A DNA stretch of 64,000 bases, taken from Kibdelosporangium aridum. Its GTDB lineage: Bacteria; Actinomycetota; Actinomycetes; Mycobacteriales; Pseudonocardiaceae. The stretch lies in the NCBI RefSeq assembly GCF_900176515.1, contig NZ_FWXV01000007.1, positions 372,001 through 436,000 on the forward strand. Reading direction: 5' to 3'. Of the stretch, positions 8,114 to 16,905 are shown in pieces; position 1 is the stretch's first letter; each line of letters begins with the position of its first letter. The translations under genes were made by a program, and so were the position numbers. The notes beneath the pieces are model-generated. The model was given only the letters and a program-made list of their open reading frames with translations, did not search any database and was not told where the DNA came from.

Positions 8114-9072
8114 CGGACGGACCTGGTCCGTCCGTCCCATTCGGACTCCAGCAGGGACGGCAGCAACTGGGCGAGCTGGACGGGATAAACGGTGTCGGTG
8201 GTGGCGCGCAGGTCGGCTGCGCTCCACCAGCGATGCTCGTCGATCGTGTCCAGCTCGATCTGGTTGAAGCCGGAGGTGTCCACAGTGGTCGTCGAGGCGG
8301 TCGCGACGAAGAACCACTCTTCGGCGTCGTAGCTGCGGCCGTCGAAGCTGAACACCGCGCGCCGCCGCCAGACGGGCCCGGTCAGCTGGTCGTCCGCCAG
8401 TTTGATGCCGGTCTCCTCAAACAGCTCCCGCAGCGCCGCGGCACGAATGTCCTCGTCCGGGTCGACCCCGCCGCCGACGGTGAACCAGAACGTGTCGTTC
8501 TCGTCGCTGGGGTTGCCGCCGTGGAACAGCAGCACGCGGCCTTCGTCGTCAAGCAACAGCACGCGTGCTGACGACCTGGGCACCGGTGCGACTTCGCCGC
8601 TCAGCTGCGGCTCGGCGATTTCGAAGTACTCCGGCTGCGGCGCGGTCCCGGCGAGTTTGAGCCAGCGGACCGTTCGCCGTCGGCGTTGCGCCAACGTGTC
8701 GCGGACGGCGTCGTTGTGCACGCGACGCGCGATGACGACGCGTTGTTCGGCGTCGACCAGTTCGGCGACGAGCGCCAACGGCAACTGGCTGCGGTCGACG
8801 GCGGCGAGTTCGCGGCTGAGTTCGTTCTCCGCCGCTTCACGGTCGTAACGCGCGGCGTTCTCAGCGTGGTCAGCGATTTCCCGTAGAGCGCCCGGCGCCG
8901 CTCCGGTCGCGGCGACCGCACGCGCGACAACCGCGCGGCGCGCAAGCGCGGCCTCCAACCCGGCCCACGCGGCATCGGATCGGATATGAAGTCGGTTTAG
9001 CCGGTTGGCCGTCGCCATCAGCCAGGCCACCAGGATCAGCACCAGCGGGACGACGATGAGCAGGACGGTCAC
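8110..9072 (-). CDS. LemA-like/Nudix hydrolase membrane protein
   Basis: This 320-residue protein joins three parts. An N-terminal membrane helix (residues 3-20) is followed by a LemA-like helical segment to about residue 150 (NRLNRLHIRSDAAWAGLEAA, with long charged helices). A C-terminal Nudix domain carries the complete box GGVDPDEDIRAAALRELFEE and TGIKL. The catalytic domain should face the cytoplasm and hydrolyse a nucleoside-diphosphate-linked compound. The position after pimA matches mycobacterial Rv2609c, so a role tied to phosphatidylinositol-mannoside metabolism is plausible but unproven. The GTG start overlaps the pimA stop as GTGA. Confidence 0.85.
   Translation of the reverse strand: MTVLLIVVPLVLILVAWLMATANRLNRLHIRSDAAWAGLEAALARRAVVARAVAATGAAPGALREIADHAENAARYDREAAENELSRELAAVDRSQLPLALVAELVDAEQRVVIARRVHNDAVRDTLAQRRRRTVRWLKLAGTAPQPEYFEIAEPQLSGEVAPVPRSSARVLLLDDEGRVLLFHGGNPSDENDTFWFTVGGGVDPDEDIRAAALRELFEETGIKLADDQLTGPVWRRRAVFSFDGRSYDAEEWFFVATASTTTVDTSGFNQIELDTIDEHRWWSAADLRATTDTVYPVQLAQLLPSLLESEWDGRTRSVR
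8114..8134. terminator. Hairpin between convergent EF-G2 and Nudix genes
   Basis: CGGACGGAC and GTCCGTCCG pair perfectly around a 3-nt loop directly after the EF-G2 stop and inside the last codons of the Nudix gene. It has no T-tract, so its strength is uncertain. Confidence 0.5.
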
Positions 9073-10199
9073 AGCGCCTCACCAACCTGCCGTGGGTCGG
9101 CGGCGATCGCGGTCTCGTAGACGCGCAACACTTGACCGGCGACAACCGACCAGTCGAACGCAGCGGCGCGGCGCGATCCCTCGGAGGCCAACGTCGCGCG
9201 GCGCTCCGGGTCGAGGAGCAACCCGCGGAGCGCGCGAGCCAACGCAGTCGGATTTCCTACAGGATGTAGGACGCCAGCCGTCCCGTCATCGAGCACGCGC
9301 CGGAACGCATCAAGATCGCTGGCGACCACCGGAGTACCCGCGGCCATTGCCTCGAGCAGGATGATCCCGAAGCTCTCGCCGCCGGTGTTGGGTGCGCAGT
9401 AGACGTCGACGCTGCTCAACGCGCGCGCTTTGGTCTCGTCGTCGACTTGGCCGAGCAGGTCGAGCCGGTCAGCCAGCTCCGCACCAGCTTCGCGCCGCAA
9501 GTCGTCCGCATCCCCGCGGCCGACGACCAGAAGCCGCAAGTCAGGCACGTCGGTCAACAGTTGGCGCATCGCGGCGAGCAACACCGGCATGCCCTTGCGC
9601 GGTTCGGTGAACCGCCCGACGAACCCGATCGTCGGGCCCTTGCGTGGATATCCGTCCAAAGGTTTGGCGTCGGCGAAGAAATTGACGTCAACGCCGTTGG
9701 GGACTTGGACCGCGTCGCCGCCCAGGTGCTCGACTTGCACCCGGCGCGCCAAAGCGGACACCGCGATCCGCGCCGTGATCTTCTCCAGGAACGGCTGGAG
9801 CACCACTTGGAACGCGTTCAACACGCGCGATTTCGTCGTCGACGTGTGATACGTGGCGACGATCGGCCCCTCAGCGACCATCAACGCCAGCAAGGACAAA
9901 CTCGGGGCGATCGGCTCGTGAAGGTGCAGAACGTCGAAGTCATGTTCCCGGATCCACCGTCGCACTCGCGCGTACGACACCGGGCCGAACGACAGCCGCG
10001 CCACCGAACCGTTGTACGGAATGGCGACCGCGCGACCGGCGGGCTGGACGAAGTCAGGTAACGGAGTCTCCTCGTCGGCGGGCGCGAGCACCGCGACCTC
10101 GTGACCCATCCCCCGCAACGCCCGGGCGAGGTCGACAACGTGGGCCTGCACTCCCCCAGGGACCTCGAAGGAGTACGGGCACACGACACCGATCCTCAT
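9069..10199 (-). CDS. pimA: Phosphatidyl-myo-inositol mannosyltransferase PimA (GT4)
   Basis: This 376-residue GT-B glycosyltransferase transfers the first mannose from GDP-mannose to phosphatidylinositol at the inner face of the cytoplasmic membrane. The N terminus MRIGVVCPYSFEVPGGVQAH contains the lipid-binding GGVQ loop. The GDP-mannose half carries IGFVGRFTEPRKGMPVLLAA and the EX7E-type segment ESFGIILLEAMAAGTPVVAS. Length matches mycobacterial PimA (Rv2610c). Its ATG overlaps the acyltransferase stop as ATGA and its stop overlaps the Nudix start, so translation is coupled along the operon. Confidence 0.95.
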   Translation of the reverse strand: MRIGVVCPYSFEVPGGVQAHVVDLARALRGMGHEVAVLAPADEETPLPDFVQPAGRAVAIPYNGSVARLSFGPVSYARVRRWIREHDFDVLHLHEPIAPSLSLLALMVAEGPIVATYHTSTTKSRVLNAFQVVLQPFLEKITARIAVSALARRVQVEHLGGDAVQVPNGVDVNFFADAKPLDGYPRKGPTIGFVGRFTEPRKGMPVLLAAMRQLLTDVPDLRLLVVGRGDADDLRREAGAELADRLDLLGQVDDETKARALSSVDVYCAPNTGGESFGIILLEAMAAGTPVVASDLDAFRRVLDDGTAGVLHPVGNPTALARALRGLLLDPERRATLASEGSRRAAAFDWSVVAGQVLRVYETAIAADPRQVGEAL

Positions 10200-11101
10200 T
10201 CGCCGAGCGCTTCCCTGCGTGCGTCCGAAAGGTCGGCGATCCACAGTTTCTGCAGCATGTGCCAGTCCGCCGGATGTTCGGCGATGTCTTTGGCGTACGC
10301 GTCGGCCAACGCTTGTGTCGCCGCCGGGACCTCGGCCCGTGACTCGACCAGTTGCGGCGAATGGATCTTCAAACCCCAGCCGTCGTCGATGAACAGGTTG
10401 TCGACGACCGCGAGCGTCGCGCCGGTGGTCGCCGCCAGACGGGCCGGCCCGGAAGGCATCCGGGTCTCCTCGCCGAAGAACGTGACCGGGATGCCGTTCT
10501 TGGTCAGGTCGCGGTCGGCGACCAGGCACACGATGCCGTTGTTCTTGAGCCGGTCGATCATGCCCCGGAACGGTCCGCTGCCGCCGCCGGTCAACGGAAG
10601 GACGTCAAACCCGAGCGAACGCCGGTAGGCAAGGAACCGTTCCCAGACGGATTCGGGCTTGAGTCGCTCGGCAACGGTCGTGAACTCGCCGTAGTTCTGC
10701 GCCAGCCAAATACCCGACACGTCGAAGTTGCCGGTGTGCGGCAACGCGAGCACCAGGCCCTTGCCGCGCTCCAGCGCCGCTTCGACCACGTCACGTCCGA
10801 CGACGACTTCGCTGACCTGCCGGGCGATCGCCCGATGGTCCATCGTCGGCAGCCGGAAGACTTCTTTCCAGTACCGCGAGTACGACCGGAGGCCTTGGCG
10901 GACGAGGTCGTCCAGCTCCTTCGAAGTCGCCCCAGGCACGACACGGGTCAGGTTGCGGCGCAACTGCCGGGCACCGGAGCCGTTGCGCAGCGCGGCCACA
11001 TCGGCTCCCGCCTGGAACGCCGGGCGCGCGACAAACTCCGGCAGGACTTTGACCAAGCCCCATCCAGCGCCGTACGCGGCGTCGACCAGCCGTTCCTTCA
11101 C
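10196..11101 (-). CDS. Phosphatidylinositol mannoside acyltransferase (PatA-like)
   Basis: This 301-residue member of the LpxL/HtrB acyltransferase family acylates the mannose of PIM1/PIM2 using acyl-CoA on the cytoplasmic membrane. The catalytic HX4D motif is His122-Thr-Gly-Asn-Phe-Asp127. A GTG start at 11101 is chosen because it overlaps the pgsA stop as GTGA and begins at the family N terminus KERLVDAAYGAGWGLVK. Position and neighbours equal Rv2611c (PatA). Together with pgsA and pimA it forms the early phosphatidylinositol-mannoside pathway. Confidence 0.92.
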   Translation of the reverse strand: MKERLVDAAYGAGWGLVKVLPEFVARPAFQAGADVAALRNGSGARQLRRNLTRVVPGATSKELDDLVRQGLRSYSRYWKEVFRLPTMDHRAIARQVSEVVVGRDVVEAALERGKGLVLALPHTGNFDVSGIWLAQNYGEFTTVAERLKPESVWERFLAYRRSLGFDVLPLTGGGSGPFRGMIDRLKNNGIVCLVADRDLTKNGIPVTFFGEETRMPSGPARLAATTGATLAVVDNLFIDDGWGLKIHSPQLVESRAEVPAATQALADAYAKDIAEHPADWHMLQKLWIADLSDARREALGE

Positions 11102-11709
11102 GCGATCTCCTCCTGCGCCGCCTGCCACACCGCGACCAACCGCTGGATCACCGTGACCACGGACAGCACCGCGAGACCCCACAACGCGACATGCAGGGCG
11201 TACGGCACTCCTAGTCCGAACAGCCCGGTACCTACCAGTGTGATGATCAGACGCTCGGCGCGCTCGACAATGCCGACATCCGCGTGCAGTCCGGACGCCT
11301 CAGCCCTGGCCTTGACGTACGAGATGACCTGTCCGCTGACCAGACAGATCAGCGCGGCGGCACCCAGCGTGTAGTTCTGCGCGACGGCCAGGCAGTACCA
11401 GGCGACGGCGGCGCTGAGCGCGCCGTCGGCGATCCGGTCACAGCTGGAATCCAGCACGCCGCCGAACTTGGTACCTTTGCCTTTGGCCCGTGCCATAGCG
11501 CCGTCCAGCAGGTCCAGCATGGCGAAACCCCACACCACGAACGTGCCGGCGACCAGCTCGCCACGGGGAAAGAACCACAACGCACCGGCGACCGCGCCGA
11601 CGGTGCCGATGACAGTCATCGCGTTAGGCGTCAGTCCGAGCCGGACAAGCCATGCGCCAATCGGATCGGTCACGCGCGAGACCGAAGCACGGGCGAAGAT
11701 GTTCAGCAT
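11098..11709 (-). CDS. pgsA: Phosphatidylinositol phosphate synthase (CDP-alcohol phosphatidyltransferase)
   Basis: This 203-residue, roughly six-helix membrane enzyme joins CDP-diacylglycerol and inositol 1-phosphate, giving the precursor of phosphatidylinositol. The full family signature D-X2-DG-X2-AR-X8-G-X3-D-X3-D is present with Asp66, Asp69, Asp87 and Asp91 as metal ligands and catalytic base. It corresponds to mycobacterial Rv2612c (PgsA1). It opens a tightly packed operon pgsA-patA-pimA-Nudix in which every junction is a 4-bp stop-start overlap. An inserted MarR/YceI pair now separates it from HIT-thrS, which are its direct neighbours in mycobacteria. Confidence 0.95.
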   Translation of the reverse strand: MLNIFARASVSRVTDPIGAWLVRLGLTPNAMTVIGTVGAVAGALWFFPRGELVAGTFVVWGFAMLDLLDGAMARAKGKGTKFGGVLDSSCDRIADGALSAAVAWYCLAVAQNYTLGAAALICLVSGQVISYVKARAEASGLHADVGIVERAERLIITLVGTGLFGLGVPYALHVALWGLAVLSVVTVIQRLVAVWQAAQEEIA

Positions 11710-11777
11710 GAGGTCTCGGCGGGCACCCTGATCGACTCGGTTAGCGGCAACCGCAGCCTAACCGCTGACCCGGCCGG

Positions 11778-12290
11778 TCAGTACTCGGCCTGCAGCTCGA
11801 CCTTGGCCTTGTCACACTGCGGGGTGAGACCGGCCTGGATCGCCGCGGTGATCTGGTCCAGCTGCTCGAGCTGTTCGGGCGTCAGCACATCGAACAGGTG
11901 CTCGCGGACCGCCGTGACGTGCCCTGGCGCCGCCTTCTCCAGAACTTTGAAGCCCTCGTCGGTCAACTCGGCGAACTGACCGCGCTTGTCGCTTTCACAC
12001 GCGCGCCTGCGAACCCAGCCCGCTTCTTCCAACCGGGACACCGCGTGCGAAAGACGGCTACGAGACGAACGACACATCGCGGCGAGCTCGCTCATGCGCA
12101 GCGAACGGCCGGGCATCTCGGAGAGCACTGCGAGGATCTCGAAATACGCCAGCGGCATGCCCGAGTCGCGCTGCATCTGCCGGTCAAGGTGTTCCATGAA
12201 GGACCCGGTCGCCCCTAGGAAGCCACGCCAGATCATCTGTTCGCGGGCGTCGAGCCACCGGACCTCTGTCATGACTCCATCGTACCCCAT
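11778..12290 (-). CDS. MarR-family transcriptional regulator
   Basis: The 170-residue winged-helix repressor contains the MarR core SLRMSELAAMCRSSRSRLSH followed by AVSRLEEAGWVRRRACESDK and the beta-wing RGQFAELTDEG. An alternative ATG at 12272 (MTEVRWLDAREQ) would shorten it by six residues. It is divergent from the YceI gene across a 69-bp spacer that carries repeated GTTGAA half-sites, so it probably controls yceI and itself. Such MarR/YceI pairs commonly respond to oxidants or small phenolics; the inducer here is not known. Confidence 0.88.
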   Translation of the reverse strand: MGYDGVMTEVRWLDAREQMIWRGFLGATGSFMEHLDRQMQRDSGMPLAYFEILAVLSEMPGRSLRMSELAAMCRSSRSRLSHAVSRLEEAGWVRRRACESDKRGQFAELTDEGFKVLEKAAPGHVTAVREHLFDVLTPEQLEQLDQITAAIQAGLTPQCDKAKVELQAEY

Positions 12291-12338
12291 GGTTGAACTC
12301 TAAACTAAATCGCGCTAGGGTCTGGTTGAAGATTCAAC
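12291..12338. promoter_or_regulatory. Candidate MarR operators in the marR-yceI spacer
   Basis: GTTGAA-GA-TTCAAC, an inverted repeat with a 2-nt centre, lies at 12325-12338. A second GTTGAACTCTAAAC half-site lies at 12292-12305, next to the MarR start. Together they could bind one MarR dimer at each promoter. Confidence 0.5.
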
Positions 12339-12359
12339 GAGCCCACGAAAAGGATAGAC

Positions 12360-12908
12360 ATGAGCACCCCAACCATCAACATCCCTGGCTACAAGACCGG
12401 CACCTGGGCGATCGACCCGATCCACTCGGACGTCTCGTTCATCGTCCGCCACCTGGGTGTCTCGAAGGTTCGTGGCCAGTTCAACACATTCTCCGGCGAG
12501 ATCGTCACCGCCGAGAACCCGCTGCAGTCCACCGTGACCGCGACCATCGACGCCGGCTCCTTCCACACCCGCCAGGAGCAGCGCGACAACCACGTGAAGT
12601 CCGAGGACTTCCTGCACGTGGACGACCACCCCGAGATCAAGTTCGTGTCCACCGGCGTGCGCCAGAACGGTGAGGACTTCCTGGTGGACGGCGACCTGAC
12701 CATCCGCGGCGTCACCAAGCCGGTCACCCTCGAGCTGGAGATCAACGGCTTCGGCCAGGGCCCGGACGGCAGCCCGCTGGTGGGCATCTCAGCTACTACG
12801 GAGATCAGCCGCAAGGACTTCGGCGTGCACGGCGGCGCGGCAGGCGCCATGGTCGGCGACAAGATCCAGATCGCCCTTGAGGTCGAGGCTGGCCTGAAGT
12901 CCGAGTGA
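12360..12908 (+). CDS. YceI-family lipid-binding protein
   Basis: This 182-residue lipocalin-like barrel starts with the family pattern GTWAIDPIHSDVSFIVRHLG and contains VTATIDAGSFHTRQEQRDNH and LTIRGVTKPVTLELE. There is no signal peptide, so it is cytoplasmic, as in other actinobacterial members. The family binds polyisoprenoids or other hydrophobic molecules; the ligand here is unknown. It is divergent from the MarR gene, preceded by AAAGGA, and followed by a strong hairpin. Confidence 0.92.
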   Translation: MSTPTINIPGYKTGTWAIDPIHSDVSFIVRHLGVSKVRGQFNTFSGEIVTAENPLQSTVTATIDAGSFHTRQEQRDNHVKSEDFLHVDDHPEIKFVSTGVRQNGEDFLVDGDLTIRGVTKPVTLELEINGFGQGPDGSPLVGISATTEISRKDFGVHGGAAGAMVGDKIQIALEVEAGLKSE

Positions 12909-12961
12909 CTATGTGAAAACCCGGCTAATTGCGTGCCAACGCAAGTAGACCCGCCCGCTCT

Positions 12962-12992
12962 TGTGCCCCCGACACCTCCGATCGGGGGCACA
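12962..12992 (+). terminator. Terminator hairpin after yceI
   Basis: TGTGCCCCCGA and TCGGGGGCACA form a perfect 11-bp stem with a 9-nt loop, 53 bp beyond the YceI stop. No T-tract follows, which is usual in this GC-rich DNA. The remaining stretch to 13348 holds one dispersed repeat copy and no convincing gene. Confidence 0.75.
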
Positions 12993-13161
12993 GGCGTGCC
13001 AGCCGCAGCGCGAACTATCCGGCAGACCGCCATCAGCCCTGGGAAATTCAATAGCGCATTCACCGGAGCACGTGTTGGCGCAAGCCGCGGATCACGGCGA
13101 GACCACGCTGACCGTCACCGACATGGACCGGTCAGTGTCCGCCCGCAGACAAACGTGGCCT

Positions 13162-13245
13162 TGGGGACAACCCGAAGAAGATGATCTACAGCGCACCGGG
13201 AATGTCAGACCCCTTGAGTACGCTGGATTCCGGGGGCCGGAGGCC
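13162..13245 (-). repeat. Dispersed DnaA-box element, copy 1
   Basis: Read on the minus strand: hairpin GGCC-TCC-GGCC, then CCCGGAAT, core CCAGCGTACTC (13226-13216), exactly 45 nt, then TTGTCCCCA (13170-13162). It lies about 100 bp beyond the 3' end of the HIT gene and in the same orientation. Confidence 0.8.
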
Positions 13246-13348
13246 GCCCCGCAGGGCAGTCATGTGCAGAGGCTGGGCCCCGGAGATCACCGAACCGGAG
13301 CCGGATTCTCAGCGCTCAACGGGAAAACACACGCGCCACAGTAGACGG

Positions 13349-13897
13349 TCAGGTCGTCTTCCAAGCGTCCGCAAGCAGCTGACGGGTTTCGGCGAGCAGC
13401 TGCGGCAGGACCTTCGTGTGGCCGATCACCGGCATGAAGTTCGCGTCACCGCCCCACCGGGGCACCAGATGCTGATGCAGATGCGCCGCGATCCCCGCAC
13501 CGGCGATCACACCCTGGTTCATACCGATGTTGAACCCGTGCGGCGACGCGACCGTCCGGCCGACGCGCATGGCCTGCTGCGTGAACTCGGCGAGCTCCAG
13601 GGTTTCCTCAACCGTCAGGTCCGTGTAGTCCGCGACATGCCGATAAGGCACGACCATCAGATGCCCTGGGTTGTACGGGTAGAGGTTCAGCAGCGCGTAC
13701 ACCAGCTCGCCGCGGGCGATGATCAGCGCGTCGACGTCGTCGAGTTCGACGACGCGGCAGAACGGGCAACCCTCGGACTGGTCGTGGTCCGGCTTGTTCT
13801 CGCCCTTGATGTACGCCATCCGGTGCGGAGTCCAGAGGCGTTGCAGGGCGTCGGGCTCGCCGACGCCCTGCTGCTCGACCAGTTCAGGATCGCTCAC
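13349..13897 (-). CDS. HIT-family hydrolase (AP4A phosphorylase-like)
   Basis: The 182-residue histidine-triad protein has the catalytic motif HLHQHLVPRW with His139, His141 and His143, and an N-terminal CPFC pair at residues 44-47. It should cleave or phosphorolyse a dinucleoside polyphosphate such as AP4A. That substrate is a by-product of aminoacyl-tRNA synthetases, which suits its coupling to thrS. The GTG start overlaps the thrS stop as GTGA, as in the Rv2614c-Rv2613c order. Confidence 0.93.
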   Translation of the reverse strand: MSDPELVEQQGVGEPDALQRLWTPHRMAYIKGENKPDHDQSEGCPFCRVVELDDVDALIIARGELVYALLNLYPYNPGHLMVVPYRHVADYTDLTVEETLELAEFTQQAMRVGRTVASPHGFNIGMNQGVIAGAGIAAHLHQHLVPRWGGDANFMPVIGHTKVLPQLLAETRQLLADAWKTT

Positions 13898-15951
13898 AGC
13901 GTCGCCTGGACCGATTCGGCCGTCGGCGAGCTGTTCTCACGCCGCTCGATCCACGCGGTGATCGTGTCGACCGCTCGATCGACTGGGACGCCGTTGATCT
14001 GGGTGCCGTCGCGGAACCGGAACGACACCGCGCCCGCCTCGACGTCCTTGCCGCCCGCGAGCAGCATGAACGGCACCTTCTGCATGGTGTGGTTACGGAT
14101 CTTCTTCTGCATGCGGTCGTCGGAGAAGTCCAGCTCCACCCGCACACCGCGCGCCTTCAACGCCTTCGACACCTGCTGCAGGTGCTCCGCGTGCTCGTCG
14201 GCGATCGGGATACCGACCACCTGCACGGGCGCGAGCCACGCCGGGAACGCACCAGCGTAGTGCTCGGTGAGCACGCCGAAGAAGCGCTCGATCGACCCGA
14301 ACAGCGCGCGGTGGATCATCACCGGGCGCTGGCGTGAGCCGTCCGCCGCGGTGTACTCCAGCTCGAAGCGCTCCGGCAGGTTGAAGTCCAGCTGGATGGT
14401 CGACATCTGCCAGGTGCGGCCGAGCGCGTCCTTGGCCTGCACCGAGATCTTCGGGCCGTAGAACGCCGCGCCACCCGGGTCGGGAATCAGCTCGAGGCCG
14501 GATTCCTCCGCCACGGACCGCAGTGTCTCGGTCGCCTGCTCCCAGATCTCGTCCGAGCCGACGTACTTCTCGTCGTTCTTTGTGGACAGTTCGAGGTAGA
14601 AGTCGTCGAGACCGTAGTCGCGCAACAGGTTCAGCACGAAGGTCAGCAGCGACTTGAGCTCGTCGCGGACCTGCTCGGGGGTGCAGAAGATGTGCGCGTC
14701 GTCCTGCGTCATGCCGCGCACCCGGGTCAGGCCGTGGACCACGCCGGACTTCTCGTACCGGTAGACCGAGCCGAACTCGAACATCCGCAGCGGCAGCTCG
14801 CGGTACGACCGCCCGCGCGACCGGAAGATCAGGTCGTGGAACGGGCAGTTCATCGGCTTGAGGTAGTAGTCCTGCCCCGGCTTGCGGACCGTGCCGTCCT
14901 CGTTGAGCTCCGCGTCCAGGTGCATCGCCGGGTACATGCCGTCGCGGTACCAGTCCAGGTGCCCGGAGACCTCGAACAGCGTGCCCTTGGTGATGTGCGG
15001 CGAGTAGACGAACTCGTAGTCCTCTTCCTCGTGCCGACGCCGCGAGTAGTCCTCCATCGCCTTGCGGATCACGCCGCCCTTGGGGTGGAACACCGCCAGG
15101 CCGGAGCCGATCTCGTCGGGGAAGCTGAACAGGTCGAGCTCGTTGCCGAGTTTGCGGTGGTCGCGCTTCTCCGCCTCCGCGAGCATCTCCAGGTAGTGGT
15201 CCTGGGCTTCCTGGGATTCCCACGCGGTGCCGTAGATCCGCTGCAGCTGCGGGTTCTTCTCGCTGCCACGCCAGTACGCGGCGGCCGACCGGGTCAGCTT
15301 GAAGGCCGGGATGTACTTCGTGGTCGGCACGTGCGGGCCGCGGCACAGGTCGCCCCAGACCTTGTCACCCGAGCGCGGGTCGAGGTTGTCGTAGATCGTC
15401 AGCTCGCCGCCGCCGACCTCCATCACCTCGCTAGTGTCCACATCGGATTTGATGTCCACCAGTTCCAGCTTGTACGGCTCGGCTTTCAGCTCGTCCTTGG
15501 CCGCGTCGATCGACTCGACGACACGCCGGGAGAACCGCTGCGCACCCTTGATGATCTGCTTCATGCGCTTCTCCAGCGCCTGCAGGTCCTCCTGGGTGAA
15601 GGGCTTCTCCACGTCGAAGTCGTAGTAGAAACCATCCTTGATGAACGGGCCGATGCCGAGCTTGGCGTCCGGGAACATCTGCTGGACGGCCTGGGCGAGC
15701 ACGTGCGCGGTCGAATGCCGGATGACCGAACGGCCGTCCTCGGTGCTCGCCGCGACCGCCTCGACCTCGACATCCGCGTCCGGCGCCCATGACAGGTCGC
15801 GCAGCTTGCCTTCCGGGTCGCGGACAACCACGATGGCGTCCGGGCCTTTGGTCGGCAGCTCTGCCTCCCGCACGGCGGTGCTCGCCGTAGTCCCTGCCGG
15901 TACCACCACGCGCTGGGCGGGTGCGGCCTGGACGGCGGGAGACTGGGACAC
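13894..15951 (-). CDS. thrS: Threonyl-tRNA synthetase
   Basis: This 685-residue class II synthetase charges tRNA-Thr. It has a TGS domain, the second additional (editing) domain with RHSTAHVLAQAVQQMFPDA, and the catalytic core with NCPFHDLIFRSRGRSYRELP. Motif 2 reads RVRGMTQDDAHIF, and a C-terminal anticodon-binding domain follows. The Cys of NCPFH and downstream histidines ligate the zinc that selects threonine. The GTG start at 15951 is preceded by GAAGGAG. It is translationally coupled to the HIT gene. Confidence 0.97.
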   Translation of the reverse strand: MSQSPAVQAAPAQRVVVPAGTTASTAVREAELPTKGPDAIVVVRDPEGKLRDLSWAPDADVEVEAVAASTEDGRSVIRHSTAHVLAQAVQQMFPDAKLGIGPFIKDGFYYDFDVEKPFTQEDLQALEKRMKQIIKGAQRFSRRVVESIDAAKDELKAEPYKLELVDIKSDVDTSEVMEVGGGELTIYDNLDPRSGDKVWGDLCRGPHVPTTKYIPAFKLTRSAAAYWRGSEKNPQLQRIYGTAWESQEAQDHYLEMLAEAEKRDHRKLGNELDLFSFPDEIGSGLAVFHPKGGVIRKAMEDYSRRRHEEEDYEFVYSPHITKGTLFEVSGHLDWYRDGMYPAMHLDAELNEDGTVRKPGQDYYLKPMNCPFHDLIFRSRGRSYRELPLRMFEFGSVYRYEKSGVVHGLTRVRGMTQDDAHIFCTPEQVRDELKSLLTFVLNLLRDYGLDDFYLELSTKNDEKYVGSDEIWEQATETLRSVAEESGLELIPDPGGAAFYGPKISVQAKDALGRTWQMSTIQLDFNLPERFELEYTAADGSRQRPVMIHRALFGSIERFFGVLTEHYAGAFPAWLAPVQVVGIPIADEHAEHLQQVSKALKARGVRVELDFSDDRMQKKIRNHTMQKVPFMLLAGGKDVEAGAVSFRFRDGTQINGVPVDRAVDTITAWIERRENSSPTAESVQATL

Positions 15952-16135
15952 GGTATTGCTCCTTCACGACGGTTTTCGGTGTGGGTTGGCATCGTATCGA
16001 GTGGCCGACCAGCCGGTTCTGCCCTGGGTCGCCCCTGGCTGTTACCGATTCGACAGCCTTCGCACAGCTAACGCACAGTAACCCGGGTGAACCTGGAGAC
16101 GTCATCGATTTTTCGCACGTGACGGGGAGCTACCA

Positions 16136-16669
16136 GTGTCCGATCAACCCAATGACCCACGACCACAGGCTCAGCCCAAGGACCAGGACGCGCAGCCCGA
16201 AGCTCCCGCCCAGGCCACCACTCCGCTGAACCAGCCAGAGCCCGAGAAGCCCGCTGAACAGGCTGCCGCTGCGCAGACCACACCGCCACAGGCCGAGCAG
16301 ACCGACGAGACTTCGGCCCACGGCGCCGAAGCGCCGCCGCCTCCGCCGACTCCTACGCCGCCGGTCGCTACACGGACACCGGGAGGATTCGGCCGGTTCG
16401 TCCGACACCGCGCCACGCAACTGGTCGCAGCAGGCCTTGTCGGCTTGGTGGTCGGCGGCGGCGTGGTCGCCCTGATCGACCGGGACGGTCCGCGCGGCCG
16501 TGACTACTACGGCTATCACGGGCAGTTCGACCGCGGCCCGCGCGGCAACGGCCCGTACTGGGAGCAGCGTCCGTATCGCGATTTCCGGGACGGTCCACGC
16601 GCTCCTCGCCAGGCACCACAACCGCCGACGGCTCCGAGCACGCCAAGCACGCCGCCAACCACCGGATGA
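16136..16669 (+). CDS. Single-pass membrane protein with proline-rich N terminus
   Basis: The 177-residue product has a cytoplasmic Pro/Ala/Gln-rich acidic region (about residues 1-85) and one membrane helix (ATQLVAAGLVGLVVGGGVVA). An extracytoplasmic tail rich in Arg, Gly, Tyr and Pro (RGRDYYGYHGQFDRGPRGNG) follows. The GTG start follows GGGGAG. No catalytic domain is visible. It belongs to no family I recognise; such proteins in actinomycetes are usually envelope-associated. It is divergent from thrS and monocistronic. Confidence 0.75.
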   Translation: MSDQPNDPRPQAQPKDQDAQPEAPAQATTPLNQPEPEKPAEQAAAAQTTPPQAEQTDETSAHGAEAPPPPPTPTPPVATRTPGGFGRFVRHRATQLVAAGLVGLVVGGGVVALIDRDGPRGRDYYGYHGQFDRGPRGNGPYWEQRPYRDFRDGPRAPRQAPQPPTAPSTPSTPPTTG

Positions 16670-16751
16670 CCTACATCAGATAGGAAATACGACCGGCGGT
16701 CGCGCCTCGCTGATCACTGCTGACAGCGGCCCTGCAGCACCACCATCGCCG

Positions 16752-16874
16752 ACTGATCCGCCAGCGCCTGAACGACTGAAGCAACTGACTCGCGGACGTC
16801 TGACGAGAGGAGACCGGCTCGCCGACGTCTGAACCACTAAGAAGACTGACTCGCCAGCGCCAGAACCGTCTCAG
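16752..16874. repeat. Degenerate about 30-nt tandem repeat, four units
   Basis: Four imperfect units start at 16752, 16784, 16813 and 16845. Each begins ACTGA(C/T)TCGC or ACCGGCTCGC and continues with CGNCTGAAC-like sequence. The array sits in the 236-bp gap between two convergent genes. It is flanked by two copies of GATAGGAAAT (16679 and 16880). Confidence 0.45.
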
Positions 16875-16905
16875 GATCGGATAGGAAATCTGATGCCGGA
16901 ACGGG

